A stretch of DNA of 13,116 bases, taken from NCBI GenBank assembly GCA_030608865.1, contig JAUWDI010000007.1:1-13116 (forward strand). Reading direction: 5' to 3'. The notes beneath the pieces were generated by a model. It had not been told where the DNA came from and ran no database searches. It worked only from the letters and a program-made list of their open reading frames with translations. A program made the translations under genes and the position numbers. This stretch comes from Anaerolineales bacterium. Its GTDB lineage: Bacteria > Chloroflexota > Anaerolineae > Anaerolineales > E44-bin32. Position 1 is the stretch's first letter. Each line of letters begins with the position of its first letter. Of this stretch, positions 1 to 7,030 are shown piece after piece.

Positions 1-142
1 ATTTCCCTGAGCCGGAGGGGCCCATAATGGCTACGAATTCACCCTCATGAACGGTGAAATCGACGCCCTTAAGCGCCTCGACGACCACATCTCCCATCCG
101 GTATTGCTTCTGAAGGCACTTGGTTTCGATAATTTCAGACAC
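1..142 (-). CDS. ABC transporter ATP-binding protein, MacB/LolD type (N-terminal part only)
   Basis: Translating the minus strand from a GTG at 142 gives 47 codons that run off the window edge. The peptide has the usual start of MacB/LolD/FtsE-like ATPases: a beta-strand with '[13 protein letters not shown]', then '[15 protein letters not shown]', a complete Walker A motif at residues 41-47. These ATPases power export or lipoprotein/peptide efflux together with a FtsX-like permease, which would lie outside the window. The start is supported by GGAGAG at 149-154, six bases upstream of GTG; no better start is visible in frame. The rest of the domain (Q-loop, signature, Walker B) cannot be checked. 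The ABC family assignment is firm; the MacB/LolD subfamily is inferred from the [12 protein letters not shown] context. Confidence 0.88.
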   Translation of the reverse strand, partial: MSEIIETKCLQKQYRMGDVVVEALKGVDFTVHEGEFVAIMGPSGSGK

Positions 143-148
143 AGTAAT

Positions 149-154
149 CTCTCC
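149..154 (-). promoter_or_regulatory. Ribosome binding site deciding the GTG start of the ABC ATPase
   Basis: GGAGAG on the minus strand lies six bases before the GTG codon at 142-140. It supports a non-ATG start that simple ORF finding would miss. Confidence 0.7.
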
Positions 155-316
155 AAGTATCGAGCCGGACTAACGGTGGGACAAACTCAAAAGCCCATTC
201 ACTCAATCCGTTTATTATCGATGTTTTAATGGGAATGAGAAAACGGTACTTTGGGTTGGTATAGAAAACCTTGAGTTGTAAACAATTGTTTTGGACAAAT
301 CTCTTAAGTAATAAAT

Positions 317-344
317 CGTAGGGGCCGACCTGTGTGTCGGCCCG
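317..344 (+). repeat. 28-nt palindromic repeat, copy 1
   Basis: The stretch contains an 8-bp perfect stem GGGCCGAC / GTCGGCCC (322-329 and 336-343) with a 6-base loop. A copy identical at 27 of 28 positions occurs in opposite orientation at 10487-10514. Both copies are intergenic. The pattern fits a dispersed REP/MITE-like intergenic repeat; a family name is not claimed. Confidence 0.8.
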
Positions 345-397
345 CCTCCATCAAGCAATAAGTTCTCCGCCCTCCACATGACTAGCTTCTGGAGTCA

Positions 398-412
398 GCA
401 AGCTCTGCTTGC
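398..412. repeat. Short hairpin GCAAGC-TCT-GCTTGC
   Basis: A perfect 6-bp inverted repeat with a TCT loop. A second hairpin with the same loop and the same AGC-TCT-GCT core occurs at 10374-10390 in the other repeat-rich spacer. Confidence 0.6.
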
Positions 413-415
413 GGG

Positions 416-432
416 CTGAAGCGAAGCTTCAG
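416..432. repeat. Hairpin with GCGAAGC core (CTGAAGC-GAA-GCTTCAG)
   Basis: A perfect 7-bp inverted repeat whose centre is GCGAAGC. That heptamer is known from DNA biophysics as an unusually stable single-strand mini-hairpin. The same core recurs at 10214-10230. Confidence 0.65.
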
Positions 433-597
433 GATTTACAGAGCCCACCACTGAACTCAGCAAGCTCCGCTCACCACCGGAAGCAGAGCCTCCTCACGCC
501 ACATAGTTGAGAAGCGTGTGAGGCAGCCCCCGATCGTTCAGCCGAAAGATCTTGAGGTACCAGCTAGATTATGACGGGATATGTATGAGCGATTAGG

Positions 598-1611
598 TCA
601 CGCGTCTGCAGGGTTTAGAGGAGTTCCATTGAGGCTTTCAACTCGTGTCTCATCCCGCACCCTGCGTCGAACTCGCAGGTTAAGGGCGAGGAGCCCGACT
701 GCAGCCGCCAGGCCGACGAGCGCCATTCCGGCCGGGTTGTCGGTTCGGTCGGCGTTACTTTCAGCGAGGAGTGCGAGCAGGATGAAGAATGTAAGTGTGC
801 CCGTCGCGAGCGCCAGTCGGCCAACATCCGACCATGCTCCTTCTCCAGAAGCCCAACGAAAGAGATGCAATACGCCAAGAGCCAGGAGGATGAGGAACCC
901 GATGGTTAAAACAGGAGGAATGCCAAGTTCAGGAAGCGCCCAGCCACCGATGAAGTAAGCAATGATGGAGAGAAATCCGAACATTCCGATCCAAAGCGGA
1001 CGCAAGCGAGGAGCCGGCTTGGGCGGCCCGAATCGCCCGGGCATCCTCCGGGCCAGGAAGTATAGACCAACCGTGGCGATGATCGCGAACAGGTAGGGAA
1101 TAAATGGAGGGCGATAAGGCGCAAGGGCGAGAGCGCCGAAGATCACAACTGCCGCCAAGAGAATGGATAAGCCGATCACACCGCGCCGGCTGGTCCAGGG
1201 CTCATCCCGCCGATCGGCGTACAGTATCTCGGTAAGCAAGATCGGAATGGCGATGCTCACCGTCGCATGGTAGAGTGTTAGGGAAACGCTCCAGACCCAA
1301 TTCACACCAGCTAAGCGACCGTATGTGCCCAGGATCCCGAGATCCATCCAATTCGGGTCGAAGAAGGATTTAATCATTAACCCCTCTTCGATGATGCCGT
1401 AAGCTAAGCCGAGCGTCAGGATCGTTGGCCAACGCTTATCCCAACGCAGCGTGAGCTCGCGCGCCAGTACCGCTCCACTTCCATAAAGCGCAGGGAGGAT
1501 GAGAAGCATAAAAGGATCGAAGAACTCCACCGGTGGAGCCGATCCGGAGAGCAGCTCACCGATCGCAGGAGCCAGGAAAAAGAGAAAGAGCGCAGGCGGG
1601 ATTCGTTTCAC
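598..1611 (-). CDS. Polytopic membrane protein of unknown function
   Basis: I do not recognise this family. The 337-residue product is strongly hydrophobic, with about eight to ten likely membrane segments; the first is at residues 6-22. The most conserved-looking part is residues 50-130: 'ARELTLRWDKRWPT', then 'GLAYGIIEEGL' with paired glutamates E75-E76, then 'YGRLAGVNWVWSV' and 'LYHATVSIAIPILLTE' with H115. Paired Glu followed by a membrane His faintly resembles CPBP-type intramembrane proteases, but the remaining motifs are not evident, so no enzymatic role is assigned. The C-terminus is an Arg-rich cytoplasmic-looking tail. Translation starts at GTG 1611 with AAAGGA (1620-1625) eight bases upstream. 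The gene diverges from the EamA permease gene. Confidence 0.8.
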   Translation of the reverse strand: MKRIPPALFLFFLAPAIGELLSGSAPPVEFFDPFMLLILPALYGSGAVLARELTLRWDKRWPTILTLGLAYGIIEEGLMIKSFFDPNWMDLGILGTYGRLAGVNWVWSVSLTLYHATVSIAIPILLTEILYADRRDEPWTSRRGVIGLSILLAAVVIFGALALAPYRPPFIPYLFAIIATVGLYFLARRMPGRFGPPKPAPRLRPLWIGMFGFLSIIAYFIGGWALPELGIPPVLTIGFLILLALGVLHLFRWASGEGAWSDVGRLALATGTLTFFILLALLAESNADRTDNPAGMALVGLAAAVGLLALNLRVRRRVRDETRVESLNGTPLNPADA

Positions 1612-1633
1612 GATTTAAGTCCTTTGATTGTCA

Positions 1634-1653
1634 TTAATACCACTTCGTATTAA
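1634..1653. promoter_or_regulatory. Inverted repeat TTAATAC-N6-GTATTAA, possible operator
   Basis: A perfect 7-bp inverted repeat sits in the 115-127-bp space between the divergent membrane-protein and permease genes. Its size and symmetry suit a dimeric repressor. No regulator gene is adjacent in the window, so the function is inferred from position only. Confidence 0.4.
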
Positions 1654-1738
1654 AGGGTACTTAAATAGCAGGAGAAATGTTGCGCTTTTTGAGCGGATTG
1701 ATTTATAAAGTGAACCCCGAAGAGGATTGCTAAACAAC

Positions 1739-2620
1739 GTGAACCCAGAATCGAGAGACAAGTTTCTTGCCTATCTGATGCTGTCTATCGGGCTTATCGC
1801 CATAGGGTTTTCGGCGATTTTCGTGTATCAAGCGGCTGTTCCCGGGACGGTGGCCAGCTTCTACCGTATGGCAATCCCAACCATCATCCTCGCGGCTCCA
1901 GCCATTAAAAGACTCCGAGAACGAAAGTGGTATGGACCGCCATTGCGCTGGGCTGTTTTGGGTGGCTTCGTTTTCGCGCTCGACTTATCCTTCTGGGCTT
2001 CCGGTGTGGTTATAAGCGGGGCAACTATTCCAACGCTGCTGGCAAATACCGCTCCAGTGTGGGTTGGGCTTGGAGCGTTGCTCTTCTTCCGCGAAGAGTT
2101 GCCAAAGAAGTTCTGGTTTGGATTGGCGATTGCACTTCTCGGAACCGCGCTGGTCTTGGGGCTCGAATCCTTCGGCGCTATTTCGTTCGATCTCGGTGCA
2201 TTTTTGGGATTGATAGCCGGTATTTTCTATGCAGCGTATTTCCTGATCACACAAATCGGGCGTAAATGGTTGGATGTCCTGTCTTATTTCTGGGTTTCAG
2301 GGGTGACCGCTACAGCCGCACTTTTCATCTTTAATCTTCTCTTCAGCCAGCCCATGTGGGGCTTCCCCCCCAAGACCTATTTCAATCTCCTGGCTCTCGG
2401 CTTGATCAGCCAGGGAGTGGGTGTGTTGGCTATAAATTATGTACAAGGTCTCCTGCCGGCGACGATCGTCTCAACGACTTTGCTCGGACAACCCGTCGTG
2501 ACAGCCCTGCTGGCGGGCCCTCTCCTGGGCGAAACGCTGCAGCCAGCGCAGATCGTGGGCGGAGCGGCGGTCTTGCTGGGTGTCTATATCGTCCACCACA
2601 GTCGAACGGGCGATCGATAA
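1739..2620 (+). CDS. EamA/DMT-superfamily permease
   Basis: The protein has about ten hydrophobic segments arranged as two similar halves, the layout of drug/metabolite transporter (EamA, RhaT-like) permeases. Recognisable features are 'YRMAIPTIIL' near the second segment, 'ANTAPVWVGLGALLFFREEL' closing the first half, and the 'STTLLGQPVVTALLAGPLLGETL' loop-helix of the second half, which mirrors it. These proteins export metabolites or amino acids from the cytoplasm; the substrate cannot be told from sequence. From GTG 1739 the product is 293 residues, usual for the family. TTG at 1727 is in frame but directly abuts AGAGGA (1721-1726), leaving no spacer, so GTG 1739 is preferred although its 12-base spacing is long. 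The gene converges with mutY, 46 bases away. Confidence 0.88.
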   Translation: MNPESRDKFLAYLMLSIGLIAIGFSAIFVYQAAVPGTVASFYRMAIPTIILAAPAIKRLRERKWYGPPLRWAVLGGFVFALDLSFWASGVVISGATIPTLLANTAPVWVGLGALLFFREELPKKFWFGLAIALLGTALVLGLESFGAISFDLGAFLGLIAGIFYAAYFLITQIGRKWLDVLSYFWVSGVTATAALFIFNLLFSQPMWGFPPKTYFNLLALGLISQGVGVLAINYVQGLLPATIVSTTLLGQPVVTALLAGPLLGETLQPAQIVGGAAVLLGVYIVHHSRTGDR

Positions 2621-2666
2621 GTCAGAAATCTAACAGCACAATATCTGGTTGGTGGGGAAACGGGTA

Positions 2667-3740
2667 TCAGGGGCTGTGGTCGCCGGACATGAGTAGATTG
2701 GCGATCAACCGATCGACCTTTCCCATCGGATAATTCTCCAAGTCGGGTAGCGCAACCCAGCACAGTTGATCATGATCCAGCGCCTGTGGCTCTCCGGATA
2801 GAATCAGGCACTGAAAAGCATGGACGTTGACTTTGAAATGGGTGTAGGCGTGAGGGAATATCCCCAATAGATTCCCGACCTGAACATCCACGCCTAATTC
2901 CTCCTGAATCTCTCGCCGCATGCAAGTCTCCATGCTCTCACCAGGATCCTGTTTTCCCCCTGGAAATTCCCATAAACCGCCAAGCAGTTTTCCTTCCGGC
3001 CTGCGACCGAGAAGGACCGTGTGCGCACGTTGAATCACGGCTGCCGAAACATGATAGAGGGGAACTCGCACGCCAGGTCTGGGGATGGGCCTTTCGAGCT
3101 GGGTGCCGCGAGCGTAGGCGAGACAGTCCTGCATGAGTGGGCATAAGCCGCACTGAGGTTTACGTGGTGTGCAGATCGTTGCCCCCAAGTCCATCAGCGC
3201 TTGATTGAACTCCCCGGCTTGCCCGGATGGCATCGTTTTATCAGCCCACTCGTAAATAAGGAGATCGCCCTGCCGACGGCGCGGGTCGACCTCCAGATCG
3301 ATGAGTCTGGCGATGACGCGCCGCAAGTTGCCATCTAATGCGAGAACGTCGAGATTGAAGGCCAATGCGCCGATGGCTGCGGCGGTGTAGGCGCCCACTC
3401 CCGGCAAGCGCTCGAGGTCAGCGAGCTGGTCAGGGATAGCAGCGTGGAATTCCTCCAGAATCATGAGAGCAGCTTTGCGCAGATTATGGGCGCGCCGGTA
3501 GTAGCCAAGGCCTTCCCAAAGGGAGAGCACCTGATCAGTAGTGGCGCGGGCCAGGGTTTGGATATTCGGAAATTGTTCCATCCAGCGGGCATAGTAGGGG
3601 ATGACCGTCTCTACACGAGTCTGCTGCAGCATGATCTCTGAGATCCATATCGCGTAGGGATCTTTGGATCGACGCCAGGGAAGATCGCGGCCATGAACAC
3701 GGTACCAACCCAGAAGCTTTTCGTGTAGAGTTGCGTTCAT
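2667..3740 (-). CDS. mutY: Adenine DNA glycosylase MutY with a C-terminal Nudix domain
   Basis: MutY removes adenine mispaired with 8-oxoguanine or guanine, preventing G:C to T:A mutations. The 357-residue product shows the standard order. The glycosylase domain has 'SEIMLQQT' with catalytic E35, the helix-hairpin-helix 'LPGVGAYTA' (112-120) and D136 in 'LDGN'. A 4Fe-4S site follows with Cys 190, 197, 200 and 206 in C-x6-C-x2-C-x5-C spacing. The C-terminal MutT-like domain (about 225-350) includes 'AYTHF', the counterpart of the lesion-recognising FSH loop. Unusually, that domain keeps a complete Nudix box, G262-x5-E268-x7-R276-E277-I-x-E280-E281-x-G283-V. ATG 3740 fits the family N-terminus ('LLGWYRVHGRDLPWR'); an in-frame GTG at 3857 would add 39 residues unlike the family and run into the neighbour's control region. 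The ribosome site is weak. Confidence 0.95.
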   Translation of the reverse strand: MNATLHEKLLGWYRVHGRDLPWRRSKDPYAIWISEIMLQQTRVETVIPYYARWMEQFPNIQTLARATTDQVLSLWEGLGYYRRAHNLRKAALMILEEFHAAIPDQLADLERLPGVGAYTAAAIGALAFNLDVLALDGNLRRVIARLIDLEVDPRRRQGDLLIYEWADKTMPSGQAGEFNQALMDLGATICTPRKPQCGLCPLMQDCLAYARGTQLERPIPRPGVRVPLYHVSAAVIQRAHTVLLGRRPEGKLLGGLWEFPGGKQDPGESMETCMRREIQEELGVDVQVGNLLGIFPHAYTHFKVNVHAFQCLILSGEPQALDHDQLCWVALPDLENYPMGKVDRLIANLLMSGDHSP

Positions 3741-3829
3741 GTGCCGAATTGTACTGGTCTGTTGGGTTAGGGGACAAGTGAAGCATGCCGCCCGCTGTAT
3801 GTGTTGTGCCCTATCTAGCGATTCGATTC

Positions 3830-3848
3830 GGCGATTATTCAAATCGCC
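3830..3848. promoter_or_regulatory. Inverted repeat GGCGATT-ATTCA-AATCGCC between mutY and the methyltransferase
   Basis: A perfect 7-bp stem with a 5-base spacer lies 48 bases before the methyltransferase start and about 90 bases before mutY on the other strand. Position and symmetry suit an operator for one or both divergent genes, or a hairpin in the methyltransferase leader. No T-run follows, so an intrinsic terminator is unlikely. Confidence 0.4.
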
Positions 3849-3895
3849 AGGAGACACAACCTAGGATGTGAGCGGCGGAACCAGGAGTTGTATAT

Positions 3896-4540
3896 ATGCC
3901 AACGTATGATAATGCTCTCGAAACATACCTGCGAGAAAACTTCGCGATCGAAGACGATGTGTTGTCAACTATTCGTGAGAACATCGCCGCCAGCGGGCTT
4001 CCACAAATGTCTATCAACCCGGAGGACGGACGCTTTCTCGAATTCATCGTGGCGGCATCCGGTGCGCGCCTGGCCTTGGAGATCGGAACCCTCGGCGGTT
4101 ATAGCGGGACGTGGATCGCAAGAGGGCTGCCCTACGATGGCCACTTGATCACGATTGAGTTAAATCCTGAACATGCATCAGTCGCGGCTAATAATTTTCA
4201 ACTTGCAGGGCTTACTGAGCGCGTAGATATTCGCGTGGGGGACGCCCATCAATTGCTTCCCGAATTGAGCACAGAGGGTCCATTTGATTTTATCTTCATC
4301 GATGCCGAAAAAATGGGCTACCCGGCGTATCTAGACTGGGCGCTTGAGAACCTTCAATCGGGCGGTATCGTCGCGGGCCACAACGCGTTCGGGCATGGTG
4401 ATGTTGTCAATGCAGCGGACACAAGTGAGCGAACCGAAGCGCTGCGGGCGTTCAACCGCCGCCTTGCTGAAGACCCACGAATGGTCAGCCTGATCTTCCC
4501 CGCCGGGGATGGGATGGCGGTCGCGGTAAGAAGAAGGTAA
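3896..4540 (+). CDS. SAM-dependent O-methyltransferase (family 3, catechol/caffeoyl-CoA OMT-like)
   Basis: The 214-residue product has the class I methyltransferase fold of cation-dependent small O-methyltransferases. It shows motif I 'LEIGTLGGYSG' (61-71) for S-adenosylmethionine, the acidic strand end 'TIELNP' (E88), 'VGDAHQLLPEL' (114-124) and 'FDFIFIDAEKMGY' with metal-ligand candidate D136. Where family members usually carry Asp-Asn after 'GGIVA', this protein has His-Asn ('GHNAF', 161-165), so one expected metal ligand is changed. Such enzymes methylate catechol-like hydroxyls; the natural substrate here is unknown. ATG 3896 is supported by AGGAG (3883-3887), eight bases upstream. Length is normal for the family (about 210-225 residues). 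The gene stands alone between mutY and the sortase relic. Confidence 0.9.
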   Translation: MPTYDNALETYLRENFAIEDDVLSTIRENIAASGLPQMSINPEDGRFLEFIVAASGARLALEIGTLGGYSGTWIARGLPYDGHLITIELNPEHASVAANNFQLAGLTERVDIRVGDAHQLLPELSTEGPFDFIFIDAEKMGYPAYLDWALENLQSGGIVAGHNAFGHGDVVNAADTSERTEALRAFNRRLAEDPRMVSLIFPAGDGMAVAVRRR

Positions 4541-4558
4541 GAGCAATGCCCTTCTTCT
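4529..4558. terminator. Weak hairpin at the methyltransferase stop codon
   Basis: AGAAGAAGG (4529-4537) pairs perfectly with CCTTCTTCT (4550-4558). The 12-base loop contains the TAA stop codon. There is no T-run directly after the stem (only TTTTATT from 4581), so termination here is uncertain. Confidence 0.3.
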
Positions 4559-4582
4559 ACGCTGCGAATCAAGGACTTGATT

Positions 4583-4701
4583 TTATTCCGGCTGGATTTC
4601 GATCAAGAAGGCCCTAACGATCGTGCGCCCCAGATATTGATCCGTGGTTTCGTCATACGCGTCGCAGGTGATGAGCGTCAGCCAACGGCGGGGTTTACAA
4701 C
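4583..4701 (-). pseudogene. Sortase C-terminal remnant (decayed gene)
   Basis: Downstream of the kinase stop codon, the minus strand reads 'RWLTLITCDAYDETTDQYL', then 'GRTIVRAFLIEIQPE' and a TAA at 4585-4583. This is the last part of a sortase: TLxTC with the catalytic Cys (codon 4666-4664), an acidic loop, the family's conserved Arg (in R-T-I-V-R-A) and the closing strand. Sortases cut surface-protein sorting signals and transfer them to a nucleophile at the cell envelope; full proteins are usually about 150-250 residues. Here only about 36 residues remain. The frame is closed by TGA at 4708-4706 inside the kinase 3' end, and the catalytic-His region and start codon are absent. The kinase gene occupies the place where the rest should be, so a deletion or rearrangement joined them. 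The sortase identity is confident, the mechanism inferred. Confidence 0.75.
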
Positions 4702-6954
4702 CTATTCAAGAAACGGGAGGAAGATGGTAAACGATGTACCAAGCTCGGTATCACTCTCGACCTCGATCCAGCCGCTGTTTTGTTCCACGATCTCCTTACA
4801 AATAGCCAGACCGAGGCCGGTGCCAGGCTCACCCGAATCGCGCCCCGTTTTACCACGGTAGAAGCGCTCGAATAGGTGCGCTTGGTCTTCAGACGGGATC
4901 ACTGGACCATTGTTGTAAACACGGAGGGATATATGAGGCTCTTCACGAGCATTAAGATACTCGCTGGAAAGCAGTACCTCCCCCCCGAGAGGTGTGTAAG
5001 ACAACGCATTGCCCATGAGGTTTGTGATCACCTGAATCATTTGTTCGCGATTGACCATAATCGCGGGGACATCCGGGTTCAGCTCATGCTGGAGAAGGAT
5101 GTTCTTCGCTTCTGCCCGAGCCTGCTGTGAGTCAATTACCTCAGCGATTAGTGCATCCATAACGTGGAGTTCTTTGCGCTCTGACTCGACATCGCCGTCA
5201 AGACGAGAGAGCGTGAGCAGGTCTTCGATCAGTATAGAGAGACGATCGGCTTCGTTTTGTAGAACACCCATATAGACGTCACGCTTACTGGCTTTGCGTG
5301 GATTCTGGAGCAGGGAGAGGTAAAGCATCACGTTTGTGATCGGAGTGCGGAGTTCGTGGGACACATTGGAGACGAAGCTGGACTTCAGCCGGTCGAGCTC
5401 TTTTAATTGTTCGTTGGCTTCCTCCAGTTCCTGTGTTCGCTTGCCAACCCGGACTTCCAAGGTTTCCATAAGCGTTGCCCGGCGAATTGCATTCGCAGCC
5501 ATATCAGCGATGGCTGTCATAATCCGTATCTCACCATCATCAAAGGAGTGTTTACGACCGAGGAGCAAAGCGCCAAGGGTCTCATCATGGGCGATGAGGG
5601 GGACGCAAATGAGCGAGCGCATCTCCCCTAGGAGTTCTGGGCGGGCGAACAGCGGATCGGAAAGAATATCTTCGCTGATGTATATCTCGCCTGATTCGAT
5701 GACTTTACCGCTCACACCAACCCCGGCCGGGAGTCGCTCTCCCTTCCATTCAGCCCAGACAGAACATGCTGAAGCAATCACCGTTTCCCCGCTTTCGGGT
5801 TCACGTAAAGCAATAGCTGCACCATTTGCGTCTAGAAGATTTTCCATCTGGTCGAGTAGGATGGGCATCATTTGCTCTCGATCGGCTGCATTACGCAGGG
5901 CTCTGGAGACGGCAACGATGGCGTCTTGTTCTTTCTCCTGTTTTCGGCGCGCGGTCAAATCCATAAAGACGGCCATCGTCCCCACGAAATCTCCATTCTC
6001 AAATAGTGGGCTGCCGCTCACCTGCACCGGGATGCGCTGCCCGTCGCGGTGCAGGATCTCTAGCTCGTAACGATCGGAGCCGCCGGTTACGCGCCGTTTA
6101 TCGGCGGCTTCTACAACCGGGTACTGGTCTTCCGGGATTGTAATTGTCCAATGCTGCCCCTCAATCTCCTCTCGTTTGTAACCGAGAAGTGCGGCTGCGG
6201 AGGGGTTCACAAGCGTGAAATAGCCATCCCGATCCTCGACCAAGATCCCCTCGAACATATTGAGAAGGATGTTTTCGTTGAATTCCTTAAGGCGGTTGAT
6301 CTCTTCTGTCGCCTGCTTGCGCTGGCTGATATCACGAATCGCTGTCACCCTGAACTCGCGATCTCGATGGGAGTAACTCTTTCCACAAACTTCGACTTGG
6401 AAACGCGTTCCATCGCGTTTTATGCACACAGAATCGTACGGCCGGTCGTACCCAGAGCGAATCTTTTCGAGGGCTTCTTCGAGGGCCTGAGGAGCGATGA
6501 CTTCAGCAATTTGCTTGCCAATAAGCTCGCGCCGTTGATATCCGAACAGGTTGGAAAATTGTTCGGTCACCTCGATAAAACACCCACCCTCCGTGATGGC
6601 AATACCTTCAAACGCGGCTTCGGTAAGTAGGCGAAAGCGTTCTTCCTGCTCTCGAAAGGTTTGATCAGCGCGTGTAGCGTTGATGAAGAGGGGTCCAATC
6701 CAGGCGAGCGCAAGTACCAGTACAAGAGAGGCGACGAGAGCGATGACCTCGCCGATTGGGACGACGGTTGCTCCTATTGTTCCGGAAGCGATTTGGTATA
6801 GGACCCAAACCTGACGCAGAGCCAAGAGGACCATGCCGATGGCGATCGCGACCCAAGCTTTGAGTCCGCCCGTTATTCGGATCAGGCGCAACGCGAGATA
6901 GGCAGCCAACAGCTGCAGTAGTGCCGATATTGCCAGAATCGGGATTATGTACAT
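4702..6954 (-). CDS. Membrane-bound PAS-PAS-GAF sensor histidine kinase
   Basis: The 750-residue protein has three N-terminal membrane segments (about 3-23, 31-53, 62-92). Then come PAS 1 (about 104-212), PAS 2 (about 224-336), each followed by a PAC-like 'RDISQRK' or 'MDLTARRK' end, a GAF domain (about 345-492) and a coiled coil (about 495-522). The HisKA domain follows with 'FVSNVSHELRTP' and phospho-acceptor H533. The HATPase domain has N-box 'QVITNLMGNALSYT' (641-654), an F-box 'HLFERFYRG' and G2 'GTGLGLA' (711-717). The G1 box is 'NNGPVIP' (681-687) rather than D-x-G-x-G, so the adenine-contacting Asp is Asn; such variants exist in active kinases. ATG 6954 has AAAGGA (6964-6969) nine bases upstream. 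No response regulator is nearby, so it is an orphan here. Its input signal is unknown. Confidence 0.93.
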   Translation of the reverse strand: MYIIPILAISALLQLLAAYLALRLIRITGGLKAWVAIAIGMVLLALRQVWVLYQIASGTIGATVVPIGEVIALVASLVLVLALAWIGPLFINATRADQTFREQEERFRLLTEAAFEGIAITEGGCFIEVTEQFSNLFGYQRRELIGKQIAEVIAPQALEEALEKIRSGYDRPYDSVCIKRDGTRFQVEVCGKSYSHRDREFRVTAIRDISQRKQATEEINRLKEFNENILLNMFEGILVEDRDGYFTLVNPSAAALLGYKREEIEGQHWTITIPEDQYPVVEAADKRRVTGGSDRYELEILHRDGQRIPVQVSGSPLFENGDFVGTMAVFMDLTARRKQEKEQDAIVAVSRALRNAADREQMMPILLDQMENLLDANGAAIALREPESGETVIASACSVWAEWKGERLPAGVGVSGKVIESGEIYISEDILSDPLFARPELLGEMRSLICVPLIAHDETLGALLLGRKHSFDDGEIRIMTAIADMAANAIRRATLMETLEVRVGKRTQELEEANEQLKELDRLKSSFVSNVSHELRTPITNVMLYLSLLQNPRKASKRDVYMGVLQNEADRLSILIEDLLTLSRLDGDVESERKELHVMDALIAEVIDSQQARAEAKNILLQHELNPDVPAIMVNREQMIQVITNLMGNALSYTPLGGEVLLSSEYLNAREEPHISLRVYNNGPVIPSEDQAHLFERFYRGKTGRDSGEPGTGLGLAICKEIVEQNSGWIEVESDTELGTSFTIFLPFLE

Positions 6955-7002
6955 CGTGAACGGTCCTTTAACCCGAAATTCATGATGCTTAAGCGGCGCA
7001 TG

Positions 7003-7030
7003 AGTATCGCGTCTTGAATATCTCTCTCAA
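7003..7030 (-). promoter_or_regulatory. Candidate promoter of the histidine kinase gene
   Basis: On the minus strand TTGAGA (7030-7025) and GATACT (7008-7003) are separated by 16 bases, upstream of the kinase start. The match to the sigma-70 consensus is partial (5/6 and 4/6), so this is a tentative call. Confidence 0.25.

Larger units (their letters stand above)
160..597. other. Non-coding spacer with short palindromes
   Basis: No credible gene is seen here. From left to right it holds a 12-base perfect palindrome AAACAATTGTTT (280-291), which could be an operator for the ABC gene, then a 28-nt palindromic repeat (317-344), two perfect short hairpins (398-412 and 416-432), and an imperfect second copy of the sequence CAGCAAGCTC (about 397-406 and 459-468). 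The minus-strand stretch TTGTTT-N16-TATACC upstream of the ABC gene is only a weak promoter candidate. The spacer lies between two genes read leftwards, the membrane protein at 598-1611 and the ABC ATPase. Confidence 0.6.

Noticed and set aside
47..229. Plus-strand open frame of 60 codons at the left edge
   Set aside because: It lies mostly antisense to the ABC ATPase N-terminus, which has a Walker A motif and ribosome site; the frame has no support of its own.
268..280. CTTGAGT half of a HAIR (HspR) site
   Set aside because: The second half ACTCAAG is absent at the required distance, and the neighbouring gene is an ABC transporter.
3741..3857. 39-residue N-terminal extension of MutY from GTG 3857
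   Set aside because: MutY proteins begin near the 'WYRVHGRDLPWR' segment; the extension has unrelated composition and would cover the inverted repeat at 3830-3848.
5336..6070. 244-codon plus-strand open frame inside the kinase gene
   Set aside because: It is antisense to the kinase PAS 2, GAF and HisKA coding sequence, is Ser/Arg-rich as expected for a mirror frame, and has no recognisable domain.
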